Made by a program: the position numbers and the translations under genes
Shown: positions 1-7,783 of the stretch, in pieces
Position numbering within the stretch: position 1 is the first letter of the stretch
Layout: every line of letters begins with the position of its first letter
Assembly: GCA_031290395.1 (NCBI GenBank)
Contig: JAITNN010000019.1
Coordinates: forward strand, 25,430 to 89,429
DNA from: Mycoplasmataceae bacterium
Lineage (GTDB): Bacteria > Bacillota_I > Bacilli_A > Mycoplasmatales > Mycoplasmoidaceae
Direction of reading: 5' to 3'
DNA: 64,000 nucleotides
Notes under the pieces: model-generated
Told to the model about the DNA's origin: nothing
The model's database searches: none
What the model saw: the letters and a program-made list of their open reading frames with translations, nothing else

Positions 1-158
1 TTTTTTTCATCTAAATGTATGTATTTATCGTCGTTATTTTCCGCTTGTAACGCGACATTAATGATGTCATTCCAAATTTGGTTTATTTTGGTTGGATCGC
101 TTTGCTTTTCACCGTGTTTTTCTTTTTGATATTCCCTCTTTCTAATTGCAGCCGACAT
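1..158 (-). CDS. hypothetical protein, C-terminus beyond the window edge
   Basis: An open frame runs on the minus strand from an ATG at 158 off the left edge. The visible 52 residues are charged and Lys/Asp/Asn rich, with no motif I recognise. The frame stays open in code 4 upstream of this ATG to about position 355, with no other ATG, so the true start could be a non-ATG codon further upstream or that stretch may be decayed coding DNA. No clear Shine-Dalgarno sequence precedes position 158. Product unknown. Confidence 0.45.
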   Translation of the reverse strand, partial: MSAAIRKREYQKEKHGEKQSDPTKINQIWNDIINVALQAENNDDKYIHLDEK

Positions 159-405
159 TATTGACACATCTGAATCTCACTTTTTAGCATTAATGTTGTA
201 AAATATTTGGAACTTGCCAGTTATTCTCAAAATTGAGTTGTAATAAGTTCGAAAATTTATTGTAATATTATTTATCATAATTATTTGAATTCCATTCTTG
301 ATTATGACTATTTATTAGTATATGAAAGTAAGAAGTGTGTCATAACAAAATAGGTCATTTTTTCTTTTGTTATAATTTAAATAAAAAATAATTGGAGAAC
401 GAATA

Positions 406-561
406 ATGAAATTTAAAATTACAGCGACGATCATTACCACTCAAACATTAACAAAAACAGTTAGCGCAAGCACATTAACGGAGGCAACTGCTAAAATGTT
501 AATTGAAGCTAAAGGTAATGAATGAAAAGTAGATAAGAAATTAAAGACTACCACTTCTTAG
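406..561 (+). CDS. small FKVxAT-family protein, copy 1
   Basis: A 51-residue protein beginning MKFKITAT and containing NEWK near residue 40. It belongs to a family seen four times in this window (also 8322-8489, 47809-47967 and 56351-56506). The shared pattern is a start like M-x-F-K-V-x-A-T, an E/S-A-x-S/N segment, an EA-rich stretch and an (N/D)-x-W-K motif. I infer a compact beta-beta-alpha fold. A TATAAT-like -10 at about 369-374 and a GGAGA Shine-Dalgarno sequence support expression. Its 3' end overlaps by 14 bases the convergent tiny gene at 548-676, the same tail-to-tail arrangement seen at the other three copies. Function unknown. Confidence 0.7.
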
Positions 562-676
562 AGTAAAACATTTTTTTCACATCATTACTCACAAAAGTTT
601 CTTTACGTGCCTCATTTAAAAAATGATCTGCTCATTCCTCTAGAGTAATCGGTTTAATAGGATGCTTATTGGTCAT
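548..676 (-). CDS. tiny convergent partner protein, copy 1
   Basis: A 42-residue protein on the minus strand whose last codons overlap the end of the small FKVxAT gene on the other strand. It contains one UGA tryptophan in the sequence T-L-E-E-W. A similar T-x-E-E-W motif occurs in the partners at 8097-8294 and 47701-47808. Such short proteins are easily called by chance, but the repeated convergent arrangement and shared motif make this one credible. Function unknown. Confidence 0.5.
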
Positions 677-777
677 AACAATATTATATATTAACTTTAT
701 TTTTCAATTGTCATTATCCATCTTGCAAAGATTAAAAACATATTCATCGATATAACACCCCACCACAAAACAATAAA

Positions 778-878
778 AGTGCCGATATTCATAGTGGATA
801 CACCTGTTCCCATCCCGAACACAGCAGTTAAGCACTATGGAGCCGACGGTAACAATTATTGTCAGAATAGGTCGCACA
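778..878 (+). rRNA. rrf: 5S ribosomal RNA
   Basis: The stretch carries the invariant 5S core: CACCTGTTCCCATCCCGAAC followed by ACAGCAGTTAAGC and a GGAGCCGA segment, ending near GTCAGAATAGGTCGCAC. The length of about 100 bases fits the short 5S RNAs of Mollicutes. No 16S or 23S gene lies in the window, so this 5S gene is detached from an rrn operon here, as in several mycoplasmas. The exact ends are uncertain by a few bases, and the terminal stem is imperfect, so a decayed copy is possible. Confidence 0.8.
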
Positions 879-879
879 C

Positions 880-971
880 GCAAGATTGGTCTATTATCCA
901 TCCATAATCTTTCTCTCTAAAGAGAGAAAGATTATGCCACTATGTTCATATGTGGTATACGAGGCGGAAAA
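880..971 (+). promoter_or_regulatory. two-hairpin leader element, copy 1
   Basis: This element lies just 3' of the 5S gene and ends at the ATG of the next gene. It has a conserved GCAAGATTGGT segment, a perfect 15-bp stem (903-917 with 922-936, loop TAAA), a second short hairpin (CCAC...GTGG, 937-955) and the conserved tail TATACGAG. The same architecture recurs at 2432-2518 and 57602-57704 with different but still pairing stem sequences, which indicates a structured RNA leader or site. Confidence 0.65.
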
Positions 972-1337
972 ATGATTTTTTCAATTAAACAAGACAAAGA
1001 AAAATATATTGTAGATTTTGTGCAAACTAGGCGTGTCATTGGTTTAACGCATATTTTTGTTTATGAATGAATAAACAATAAAGCAATTTACTGTGCTGAT
1101 AAAAGTGTGTCTTATAACGACAATTTAACAAAAGGATTGTTGGGCAATAGCAGAGTTCATGTTGGAAGTATAAAAGTTTTTAAACTTATTAATAACGAAT
1201 CTAATGTAATTAAATTTATAAATAAATTTAATGGAAGATATTTGATTCAACAATCCACTGGTTGATATGGTGTTTTTGACGACGAAAGAAACGCAATATT
1301 TTCATTTCGATCCACGTACATGTGAGACATAAATTAA
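972..1337 (+). CDS. hypothetical protein downstream of the structured leader
   Basis: A 121-residue protein read through three UGA tryptophan codons. It starts directly after the two-hairpin leader, with a GAGGCGG stretch that could act as a ribosome site. There is no signal peptide or membrane segment. The composition is mixed alpha/beta and I see no recognisable motif. A small lipoprotein gene begins 8 bases downstream, so the two probably form one transcript. Function unknown. Confidence 0.6.
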
Positions 1338-1345
1338 GAGGTGTT

Positions 1346-1636
1346 ATGAAAATAAACAAAATATGGGCACCAACAATATTAGGTGTTTGTATATTACCAG
1401 CGGTTTTAGTTACAAGTTGTAATGACAAAACTAATGATGTTATAAAGCTTGACGACAGTTATTCTGTAGTAAAGTCTTCGATTGTCTATATTAACTTTAA
1501 ATCTTATGCGATTATGGACGAATATTGCATTGCAATCCATTTAATCGGCGTAAGTGTGACTTTAGACAGTGAACCGAATGTGTCAGGATCTAACTATTTT
1601 ACCTGAGAGGTAGCTCTACATAATGCAGGGTTTTAA
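1346..1636 (+). CDS. small lipoprotein
   Basis: A 96-residue protein with a typical lipoprotein signal: a short Lys/Asn-rich start, a hydrophobic core and a lipobox ending V-T-S-C at about residues 30-33, so it is probably anchored on the outer face of the membrane. AAGAGGTG precedes the ATG at 1346. One UGA tryptophan lies ten codons before the end. The mature part is only about 63 residues, short for a mollicute surface lipoprotein, so it may be a truncated paralogue. Ligand unknown. Confidence 0.65.
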
Positions 1637-1662
1637 ACCAATGAATTGGTAAGCAAAAAATT

Positions 1663-2142
1663 ATGATATTAAAGAGAAATCAATCATGAAAATTTAAAAC
1701 GAAGAGGGAATTAGCAAATTTTCTAAATTTGCATGACCTCACGCCCAAAACTGCTCGTATTAATTTGGATAGTGTAAATCAACTATGGAGAGTTCTAATG
1801 ATTGATGGTTTACCATCTAAGGATAAGATTAATGAAATTTGTTTAAATTTGGTTAATAAAAATTTCCCCATTGGCAACGGTTCTGGTCGATGAATAAATT
1901 ATTTATCAAACGATGGAGAAAAAATAATTAAATTAGGCGACTGAACAAATGATCATAGTAAATTAAATCCAATTGACACACCTAACGAAATTAGATGAGC
2001 GTTTAGGAATCTTAATAAGAAAAATGTAGAATTTATTGGTGTATTTAAACTTGCCAAATTCTATCAATATTCATCTTACCCAAGAATAGGATATGTAGAG
2101 TGAAAGCTTATTGAAAAAGAAACATACGAATTTATTTGGTAA
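1663..2142 (+). CDS. hypothetical protein
   Basis: A 159-residue protein with five UGA tryptophans. The segments FPIGNGSGRW (mid-protein) and FIGVFKLAKF (about residue 125) look like folded enzyme or binding-domain strands, but I cannot assign a family. It starts 26 bases after the lipoprotein gene and its end overlaps, in another frame, the start of a RhuM-like remnant. It may itself be a remnant of a larger gene. Function unknown. Confidence 0.5.
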
Positions 2143-2326
2143 CAAGGAAATTTCTGAAAAAAGCAATGTGCATTTTTTGCCCACTGCAAATTCAGACAAA
2201 CGAGTAAAGTTTTACAATTTAGATATCATTATTGCTGTTGGCTATAAAGTTAATTCAAAGCCAGGCATTGCTTTTCAAAAATGAGCAAGTAATGTTGTTA
2301 AACAATATTTGCTTAATAGCGCGATA
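2126..2326 (+). pseudogene. RhuM-family protein fragment
   Basis: Read in code 4, this frame gives FYNLDIIIAVGYKVNS followed by an F-Q-K-W-A-x-x-V-V-K-Q-Y-L sequence. That matches the central signature of RhuM/virulence-protein families (YYNLDVIISVGYRVNS ... RIWAT ... LKEY). The upstream part of the family (N-terminal DNA-binding-like region) and everything after the L-N-x-A-I segment are missing. The frame runs directly into a 5S rRNA fragment at about 2321, which marks a recombination junction. No start codon or ribosome site is evident. It is a remnant, not a working gene. Confidence 0.7.
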
Positions 2327-2380
2327 GTCAAGCACCATTGGAGCCGAACGGAGCAATTTATTGTCAGAATAGGTCGTGCT
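2321..2380 (+). pseudogene. 5S rRNA 3'-part fragment
   Basis: About 60 bases resemble the 3' half of the 5S gene at 778-878: AAGCACCATTGGAGCCGA and TTGTCAGAATAGGTCG are shared with small changes, while the 5' half is absent. It is fused to the RhuM-like remnant on its left and followed by a terminator hairpin on its right, as expected of the end of a former rRNA transcription unit. Confidence 0.65.
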
Positions 2381-2389
2381 TCGCAGAAG

Positions 2390-2423
2390 AATCTCATCCC
2401 GCAAGGGGTGGGATTTTTCTTTT
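2390..2423 (+). terminator. Rho-independent terminator after the 5S fragment
   Basis: ATCTCATCCC pairs with GGGGTGGGAT (two G-U pairs) around a GCAA tetraloop and is followed by TTTTCTTTTT. It is the G+C-richest hairpin nearby, consistent with an rRNA terminator carried along with the 5S fragment. Confidence 0.75.
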
Positions 2424-2431
2424 TCGTACGC

Positions 2432-2518
2432 GCAAGATTAGTATCCATGCACGCCCATAATTCTTTATGGAAAGAAAGAATTATACCACTCTATTTAGAT
2501 GTGGTATACGATGGGAAA
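2432..2518 (+). promoter_or_regulatory. two-hairpin leader element, copy 2
   Basis: GCAAGATTAGTATCCATGC is followed by a stem of ATAATTCTT with AAGAATTAT, a second hairpin CCACTCTA/TAGATGTGG and the tail TATACGAT, ending one base before an ATG. The sequence of both stems differs from copy 1 yet pairing is kept. Confidence 0.65.
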
Positions 2519-2683
2519 ATGACAAAAGAACAACTTATTGATAAATATAAAGAGAAGATTCAAAATTGTGTAAATTGATTAAGAGATAGTGCATGCGATG
2601 AAACTAATGTACATTTATACAAAACGTGCAAGTCCACGTATGAAGAATTTATTAGAGATTTAAATAATTTAGAGAATGAATAA
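2519..2683 (+). CDS. small hypothetical protein
   Basis: A 54-residue, Lys/Glu-rich, probably helical protein with one UGA tryptophan. It begins immediately after leader copy 2 (GATGGGAAAATG context). Its stop TAA is directly followed by the ATG of the membrane protein at 2684, so the two are probably co-translated. No motif recognised; function unknown. Confidence 0.55.
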
Positions 2684-2998
2684 ATGGACAATACATTGGA
2701 AACCAAAAAGAAGTTAGGCATAAAAGGATGAAAAATATTGGCTATAGTAGGTTTTGCTTCTCTTGGAGTTACTATAATAACAGCGACTAGCGTCGCTATA
2801 GCAAAATCAAATGAGTATGTTAAATTCGGACCATATAGAATAAAAAATTCTGATATTCTTAGCGCGGAACTGGCACTAGATGATTCAGGTGAATATATTC
2901 ATATAGTCTTATTGACTGGGAAAAGCATTGATGTCCATTCAAGGTCCCCATATTTTCAAGAGTGTTATGATTCACTACATAAATTTGGGTGATTTTAA
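2684..2998 (+). CDS. small single-pass membrane protein
   Basis: A 104-residue protein with a Lys-rich start, one hydrophobic segment at about residues 17-40 and a soluble remainder predicted outside, or inside if the anchor is inverted. It has two UGA tryptophans, including the penultimate codon. There is no lipobox. It follows the 54-residue gene without a gap and precedes the 100-residue gene by 17 bases, suggesting a three-gene unit under leader copy 2. Function unknown. Confidence 0.6.
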
Positions 2999-3015
2999 AT
3001 GTGCTAGGAAGTCCT

Positions 3016-3318
3016 ATGAAACAACCACTAAAACACTTTCAACTAATTATCGAAGGCTCAATTGCTATAGCATTCGCTAATTATCCAATTAATGACGACA
3101 CATTTGTAGATGATTTCTACTGAAGTGGCACCGATCAAAAAAATCGTTATTTTGGACATATTAATTCACGAGGGATCATTTTTGATCAAAACATGGATGA
3201 ATATAGTAATAAATTTATTTCAAACGCATTAATGAACACCAAAATAAAAATACAATTTGATACATATGTTCAGAAATTAAAAGATATCTATTTTCCGATT
3301 GCAATGTATTCATCATAA
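3016..3318 (+). CDS. hypothetical protein
   Basis: A 100-residue protein started at the ATG at 3016, with AGGAAG at good spacing. An in-frame GTG at 3001 is an alternative. No signal peptide or membrane segment; one UGA tryptophan within F-Y-W-S-G. It is the last gene of the leader-2 unit and is followed by a strong convergent terminator. No family recognised. Confidence 0.6.
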
Positions 3319-3326
3319 TTTTGTAC

Positions 3327-3357
3327 ATTATCGGTATTTTTATAGAATTACCGATAA
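3327..3357. terminator. bidirectional terminator between convergent genes
   Basis: TTATCGGTA and TACCGATAA form a 9-bp stem with an A/T-rich loop, placed between the plus gene ending at 3318 and the minus gene ending at 3373. Its A/T flanks would serve transcripts arriving from either side. Confidence 0.7.
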
Positions 3358-3372
3358 ACATAATAAACGCTT

Positions 3373-4143
3373 TTATTTAACTTCAACAATTAAATTTGGT
3401 TTAAAACATTGACCTTCTCCGTGTTTTAAGTAGCCTCTTGGATTACAAATATATTTGCAATTAAATATTTCACCACTAAAGCATTCATGTGTATGACCAA
3501 AGATCAATAATTTAATGTTGCTATATTTATCAAATAACCAATCTAAATTAGAAGCAAAGAATGCATTTGTGTCAAGATGTTTATATTTAGGTGCTATTCC
3601 TTTAGTGATTGGTACAAAATGTGCAATTAACACACAATGTTTGTCTTTGAATTTTTCTAATGTATTCTCAATATATGCAACTGATTCTTTAAATCTTTTG
3701 ATCATGTCGTTATGATTCATCAATCTAATAGTATTAGATTCAGAATCAATGATATTGTTATAACGAAAATCTGGTCAATCTTTCGTAAAGAATGCTGCAA
3801 TACCAGGATCGTTATATAAATTAAAGTCTGTCCATAATGTGCAACCAATGAAAACAATATCATTAATAATCTTGTAATCATTTTCTAGATAGCTAAAACT
3901 ATTTTCTTTGGGATATTGCTTCTTAAAGTATTTAACACCAGAATCTACATCTTTTTGATCTCAATAGTCATGATTACCAGCTATTCATAAACCATTCTTA
4001 ATTTGTTTCAAGAATTTTTCTTTATATTCAGGAACTTGTGCAATATCACCAGCGACGATTGTAAAAGTATCATCAAACTTTGTTTCTAATTTAAAATCTT
4101 CATTATGATCAATGTGCAAATCCGAGATTACTTTTATTTTCAT
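3373..4143 (-). CDS. calcineurin-like metallophosphoesterase
   Basis: A 256-residue cytoplasmic protein with the ordered metal-binding motifs of the family: SDLHID near residue 7, GDI at about 32, GNHDYW at about 57, H in the LIAHF segment, and GHTHECF near 215. These ligands bind two metals that hydrolyse phosphoesters. The C-T-L-W-T-D-F motif after the second block is typical of the stand-alone metallophosphoesterases found in many bacteria and phages; the substrate cannot be told. Several UGA codons are at conserved Trp positions. A single-gene unit ending at the bidirectional terminator. Confidence 0.85.
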
Positions 4144-4298
4144 AAGTAGTATTTTACTTACTAATGTTAGTTTCTAAAAATATTTGGAGAATATACATTT
4201 ATTCACTTCAAATGAGTTGTTGCAGAAAATGCAACAGTTCACAAGATATAAATGCCTAATGCTAGATTTCGCTACGAACATGTGCAATTTATGCATGA

Positions 4299-4371
4299 AT
4301 TAGTTTATGTTCACTAATCAAGATTGAGCATGGGCAAAAATGCCCATACTGATTGGTGCTTATAAACTAAT
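4299..4371 (+). other. 73-base nested hairpin upstream of ogt
   Basis: Three nested stems are visible: ATTAGTTTAT with ATAAACTAAT (10 bp), CACTAATCA with TGATTGGTG (9 bp, one G-U) and ATGGGCA with TGCCCAT around an AAAA loop. It ends 27 bases before the ogt start. There is no U-tract, so it is not an ordinary terminator. It could be a structured 5' leader, a small RNA or a protein-binding site. It has neither a tRNA-like T-loop nor an anticodon arm. Confidence 0.55.
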
Positions 4372-4398
4372 CGACTTGGAAAGCAATATAATGATTTT

Positions 4399-4668
4399 AT
4401 GATCAAAACCCCAACACCATTCCAAGTTCTTGTTTGAAAAGAAATTGCTAAGATTCCCAAAGGGAAAACGATTTCTTACAAACAATTAGCCATTAATATT
4501 GGACATCCTAAAGCTTATAGAGCAGTGGCTAATGCCTGTCACATTAACCCTAGACCCATTATTGTGCCGTGTCATCGCGTGATTAAAAGTGATGGTACAA
4601 TTGGCGGTTATCGTTTTGGTGTTGCAAAGAAGCGTGCTTTACTTTTAAAAGAAACAGTGAAAATTTAA
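4399..4668 (+). CDS. ogt: methylated-DNA--protein-cysteine methyltransferase, minimal form
   Basis: An 89-residue protein equal to the C-terminal DNA-binding/active-site domain of O6-alkylguanine-DNA alkyltransferase. It contains the active-site motif IVPCHRV (Cys about residue 57), the preceding R-A-V-A-N-A-C helix-turn-helix with the arginine finger, and G-G-Y-R. The N-terminal domain of full-length Ogt/Ada is absent, as in other short bacterial forms. The cysteine is present, so it can accept alkyl groups in a suicide repair reaction. It starts at the ATG at 4399 after the nested hairpin and is followed by a terminator stem. Confidence 0.88.
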
Positions 4669-4691
4669 TCTATGTATTTCATACATAGATT
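4667..4691 (+). terminator. terminator hairpin after ogt
   Basis: AATCTATGTAT and ATACATAGATT form an 11-bp stem with a TTC loop that includes the last bases of ogt. A near-identical stem stands in the same place at 57292-57316 and 61886-61910, in each case followed by the shared regulon promoter. Confidence 0.6.
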
Positions 4692-4714
4692 ATTTCGATT
4701 TATTGAAAATTAAG

Positions 4715-4747
4715 GTATAAAAAAAATATTTTCGGTGTATTAATAAG
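4715..4747 (+). promoter_or_regulatory. shared CGG promoter, copy A
   Basis: An A-tract leads into ATATTTTCGGTGTATTAAT, the core found upstream of five other genes in this window, including recA. The TATTAAT at 4738-4744 would serve as the -10. The CGG at 4733-4735 lies 29 bases before the ATG at 4765. Confidence 0.7.
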
Positions 4748-4764
4748 TGAAAGGATAAGGAATT

Positions 4765-5025
4765 ATGATTGACTATAATAAAACTATGCTAAAGGTAAAA
4801 CTTGAACGATCAGAACATAATCCTCCAATTGTTGGCGACGACATGATTATTGGAATTTATCAAAAACCTAAAAAACCAACTACAAGGGATTTAGTTCTAC
4901 AATTAGTGGACGACATGAAAATTGTAAAAGACACATTAAAAGATCACACTAATCGTTTGGATAAAATTGATTTAACTTTGCAAGAACATCAAACTCGTAT
5001 GGACGAACATTGAGGTCAAGAGTAA
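4765..5025 (+). CDS. DUF16-like coiled-coil protein
   Basis: An 86-residue protein whose second half, from about residue 38, is a heptad-patterned coiled coil (T-T-R-D-L-V-x-x-L ... NRLDKIDLTLQEH). It ends M-D-E-H-W-G. The proteins at 42356-43027 (ending M-D-K-H-W-G) and 61505-61810 (T-T-K-E-L-L-L-E-F ... coiled coil) are relatives, and all three carry the same promoter. Such coiled-coil tails resemble the DUF16-type proteins of mycoplasmas, whose function is unknown. An AAGGATAAGGA Shine-Dalgarno region precedes the ATG. It probably forms an operon with the gene at 5042. Confidence 0.7.
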
Positions 5026-5041
5026 TTCCATTTAAAGAAAA

Positions 5042-5470
5042 ATGGAAAAACAAAAAATAAAGAAAACATTTTTAGTTGATACAAGAATTGATTATTCTGT
5101 TGTATATGACTTAAAAGAAATAACACAATGATGTAAAGAAGATAAGGAGTGACTTAAAGAGCATGAGATTGAATCACCAGAGGAAATCTCTAGTGACATC
5201 TTAGAAGATTACGCACGTGAATTATTGTGCAACGATGATAACTTCTTTGACTTCGACGATTTTGATTTAGAGTGAAATGCTGAAACCACAGATGAAGACA
5301 TTACCATCTGGAGTGAAGCAAACGTAACTTATGAAATAAAAGCGGAAAGTGCCAAAGAAGCTAAGCACGAAGCGATTTGCTCAATTGAAGAAGAGGTATT
5401 AGATGCTGGTGCCAGTGACATTGGTGAAGGTGAAGTATTGTCTTGTAAAGTGGTAAAGACAAAAAAATAG
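5042..5470 (+). CDS. acidic protein with a C-terminal FKVxAT-like domain
   Basis: A 142-residue, strongly acidic protein. The first 85 residues are Asp/Glu/Trp rich (D-N-F-F-D-F-D-D-F-D). The C-terminal 55 residues (N-V-T-Y-E-I-K-A-E-S-A-K-E-A) resemble the small FKVxAT proteins: a strand, an A-E-S/A-K-S turn and an EA-rich helix. It follows the coiled-coil gene by 16 bases and so is probably driven by the CGG promoter at 4715-4747. I infer that it belongs to the same functional set as those small genes. Molecular role unknown. Confidence 0.6.
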
Positions 5471-5548
5471 GATAATATCCTACTAAACATTTTGTTGCAT
5501 TCTCTCTTATGTATGTATAATAACACTCATATTAAAAAGGAAAAGATT

Positions 5549-5809
5549 ATGGCAAAAAGAAAAATTAACCCCGCTCTTATGAAACCGTTGACACCATCTG
5601 CAAAGTTAGCAGAAGTCATTGGTTCTAAACCATTAGCTCGTGCACAAGCAATTAAAAAAACTTGAGCATACATTAAAGCTAAAGGTTTACAAGATAAGAA
5701 AAACAAGCGAAACATTAATGCAGATGCTACTTTACTTCCACTATTTGGTGGTAAGAAGCAAATTACAATGTTCCAACTTGCAAGCGTTATTAGCAAGAAC
5801 TTAAAGTAA
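5549..5809 (+). CDS. SWIB/MDM2-domain protein
   Basis: An 86-residue protein that looks like a stand-alone SWIB domain: K-P-L-T-P-S-A-K-L-A at residues 13-22, R-A-Q-A-I-K-K-T-W-A-Y-I-K (the conserved W within K-x-x-W-x-Y-I-K), N-K-R-N-I-N-A-D near residue 56 and a final I-T-M-F-Q-L-A. SWIB domains are known in eukaryotic chromatin remodellers and in Chlamydia, where one is fused to topoisomerase I; free copies occur sporadically in other bacteria. It has its own TATAAT-like promoter and AAAAGG site and is followed by a strong terminator, so it is a single-gene unit. A DNA/chromatin role is an inference. Confidence 0.75.
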
Positions 5810-5822
5810 TTAACTCACTTTA

Positions 5823-5853
5823 AAAAAGATTGGACTTCGGTTCAATCTTTTTC
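5823..5853 (+). terminator. Rho-independent terminator after the SWIB gene
   Basis: AAAAGATTGGAC and GTTCAATCTTTT pair around a TTCG tetraloop, followed by TTCTTTT. A textbook terminator. Confidence 0.9.
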
Positions 5854-5868
5854 TTTTATAATTTTTTC

Positions 5869-6294
5869 ATGAAATCAAAACAACTTAGCAACAATGTATA
5901 TTGTTTAAAAATTGAAAAAGGCGAAGAAGTAATCACAACCATTACTAAATGTTGTAAACAACATAATATTACTTCTGGTTACTTTACCGGTATCGGTGGA
6001 TCTAATAATGTCACTATTGGTATCTTCAATGAAAACACTAAGAAATATAAACCTCATGTTATAAAACAACCCTTATTAGAAATAACTTCTTTAGTGGGCA
6101 ATATCTCCACTAAAGGTAATGAAATATATTTACATGCTCATATTAATGTTAGCGATAGTTCGTTAAATGTCAAAGGTGGTCATTTAATTCAAGCGATGAT
6201 TTCTATCACTGGTGAAATCTTTATCACTAAATGTAATAAAAAACTTGTTCGTCAATTTGACAAACAAGCTGGGATTAATTTATTAAAGATTTAA
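5869..6294 (+). CDS. PPC (DUF296) domain protein
   Basis: A 141-residue protein spanning one PPC domain, known from prokaryotes and the plant AHL proteins. Visible marks are G-Y-F-T-G-I-G-G at about residue 40, the strand L-L-E-I-T-S-L-V-G-N-I, the H-A-H-I-N segment and G-G-H-L near residue 105. Bacterial members are putative DNA-binding or trimeric nucleotide-binding proteins without a settled role. The ATG at 5869 follows the terminator closely; no strong Shine-Dalgarno sequence is seen. Its stop overlaps by 4 bases the stop of the convergent nif3-like gene. Confidence 0.82.
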   Translation: MKSKQLSNNVYCLKIEKGEEVITTITKCCKQHNITSGYFTGIGGSNNVTIGIFNENTKKYKPHVIKQPLLEITSLVGNISTKGNEIYLHAHINVSDSSLNVKGGHLIQAMISITGEIFITKCNKKLVRQFDKQAGINLLKI

Positions 6295-7052
6295 ATTACG
6301 ATTTTAATTTCTTGTTTATTACTAATCGTTTGAATCTTAATTAATTTGACAGAGTCACTAATTAACTTAGTGATGACATCAATGAATACATTTTCTAAAT
6401 CGTGACCTACATCCATAACATTAAGGCCATGAAGTTTGGCAAATTGTCAATCATGTCATTTCACATCACCAGTAACTAATAGATTAATATCTTTTAATTT
6501 GTTAAGGTTCTCTTTAAAAACATCAAAGCCAGCGCCTGAACAAATTGCCACATTCTTTACTAGTTCTTCACTAGTATAAATAATTCTTTCAAGGTCAAAA
6601 GTGTTTTTCATGGTAGAAGCAAACACCTTTGGTCGATAAGCAAAATTAATTTTGCCAGTCGTGATCCCAGTACCAGGAATGACTTTAATTTGGTGCAAAC
6701 CTAATTGTTTAGCCACATACATGTTTAAACCATTTGGTGAATTGTCCACACTAGTGTGGTAACTAGCAAAGCTAATTTTGTGATCCTTTAATGATTTCAA
6801 CATTTCTAATTCATATTTAGTGGGTTTAACTTCTTTGTTTTTCAAAAAGATGGGATGATGACTAATAATGAAATTGATATCGCTTTTAGCAGCTTCGTCA
6901 ATAACTTCTTTAGTGAGATCAAGACAAATCATCACTCCAGTAATTTGTGTAATTTTATTCACGAGGTAACGCATACCTGATTCATCTCAAGATTCTTGAT
7001 TCTTAAGTGGGTATTTGTCTGTGATGATTTTATCAATTTCAATTATTTTCAT
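6291..7052 (-). CDS. Nif3-like dinuclear metal-centre protein (YqfO family)
   Basis: A 253-residue protein with Nif3 family landmarks: a D-E-S-G segment close to the start, G-V-M-I-C-L-D-L-T, the metal ligands in F-I-I-S-H-H-P-I-F, S-Y-H-T-S-V-D-N-S-P-N-G-L-N, and a C-terminal L-V-T-G-D-V-K-W-H-D. The family is linked to GTP cyclohydrolase I-type folds but its reaction is unproven. Its ATG overlaps by 4 bases the stop of trmK, the same trmK-nif3 order known from Bacillus (yqfN-yqfO). The central insertion domain of longer homologues is absent. Confidence 0.85.
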
Positions 7053-7702
7053 ATTTTGTTCTCTTCTAATAGATTTAGTTCTGCTTGGATGTGCTTGTTA
7101 TGGGTGTGTAATGCATTCTTTAATATATGCTGTTTGCGTTGTTGGTGCATTTGTTGAAACGTTTTACTAGGATGTTTGAGGTTATATGGACCGTAATAGG
7201 AATCAAATTTGTTGTGAATCGTTAATCCTTTAGTCTTGCTAACCACCATCAAAGCGTAATAATAACCCCGTTCTTCAATAATTTGTTCAAACTTGAACTT
7301 GTAGTCGTTCTGCATTAAAAAGTCTCTTAAATCGCCTGCATTGTTGTTTGGTACAAGAATGAACTCTTGAATCTTGATTTGTTGATTAGCACGGGTGAGA
7401 ATATTAATAATATTTTTAGTGCCCATGCCAGCAATCACGCAATATTTAATGGGTTTATCAATCTTGTGAGTTTGTAATCCATCACCGAGGATGTTAGTCG
7501 TTTGGGCTAACAAACCATGAGATTGGAGATTACGCACTGTTGTTTGATACGGTTCTTTATGAACCTCAACATTGTACACATGTGTCGCTTGATGCTTTTT
7601 TAACAATCTTATTGCTAATTGTGCATGGTCGCTACCCACATCAATCACTCTGCCGCTCGTTTTGATTTGTTTAATAATAATGTCAATCCGATTATTTTGC
7701 AC
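7049..7702 (-). CDS. trmK: tRNA (adenine(22)-N1)-methyltransferase
   Basis: A 217-residue SAM-dependent methyltransferase with R-V-I-D-V-G-S-D-H-A-Q-L-A as motif I near residue 18 and the family-specific V-I-A-G-M-G-T block near residue 90. LVPNNNAGDLRDFL replaces the usual Q-P-N segment. The C-terminal helical coil (Q-Q-M-H-Q-Q-R-K-Q-H) is typical of TrmK. It methylates A22 in the D-loop region of tRNA. First gene of the trmK-nif3 pair. Confidence 0.88.
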   Translation of the reverse strand: MQNNRIDIIIKQIKTSGRVIDVGSDHAQLAIRLLKKHQATHVYNVEVHKEPYQTTVRNLQSHGLLAQTTNILGDGLQTHKIDKPIKYCVIAGMGTKNIINILTRANQQIKIQEFILVPNNNAGDLRDFLMQNDYKFKFEQIIEERGYYYALMVVSKTKGLTIHNKFDSYYGPYNLKHPSKTFQQMHQQRKQHILKNALHTHNKHIQAELNLLEENKI

Positions 7703-7783
7703 GGCTATTGATTATACGAAATCACTACCTCCAATGTCAAATCTACTGGTAAATAAAAATAGTGGCAAAGCCACTATTTCTCA

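Noticed and set aside
704..901. Minus-strand reading frame over the 5S region
   Set aside because: It is antisense to the 5S rRNA and its leader; the RNA explains the sequence.
778..2380. Complete rRNA operon
   Set aside because: No 16S or 23S sequence is present; only a detached 5S gene and a 5S fragment.
2126..2683. One long fusion protein from RhuM through the 5S fragment to the 54-residue gene
   Set aside because: The frame is open, but it crosses rRNA, a terminator and the structured leader, so it is a chance read-through.
4299..4371. Possible tRNA or tmRNA before ogt
   Set aside because: No anticodon arm, T-loop or CCA end; the fold is one nested hairpin.
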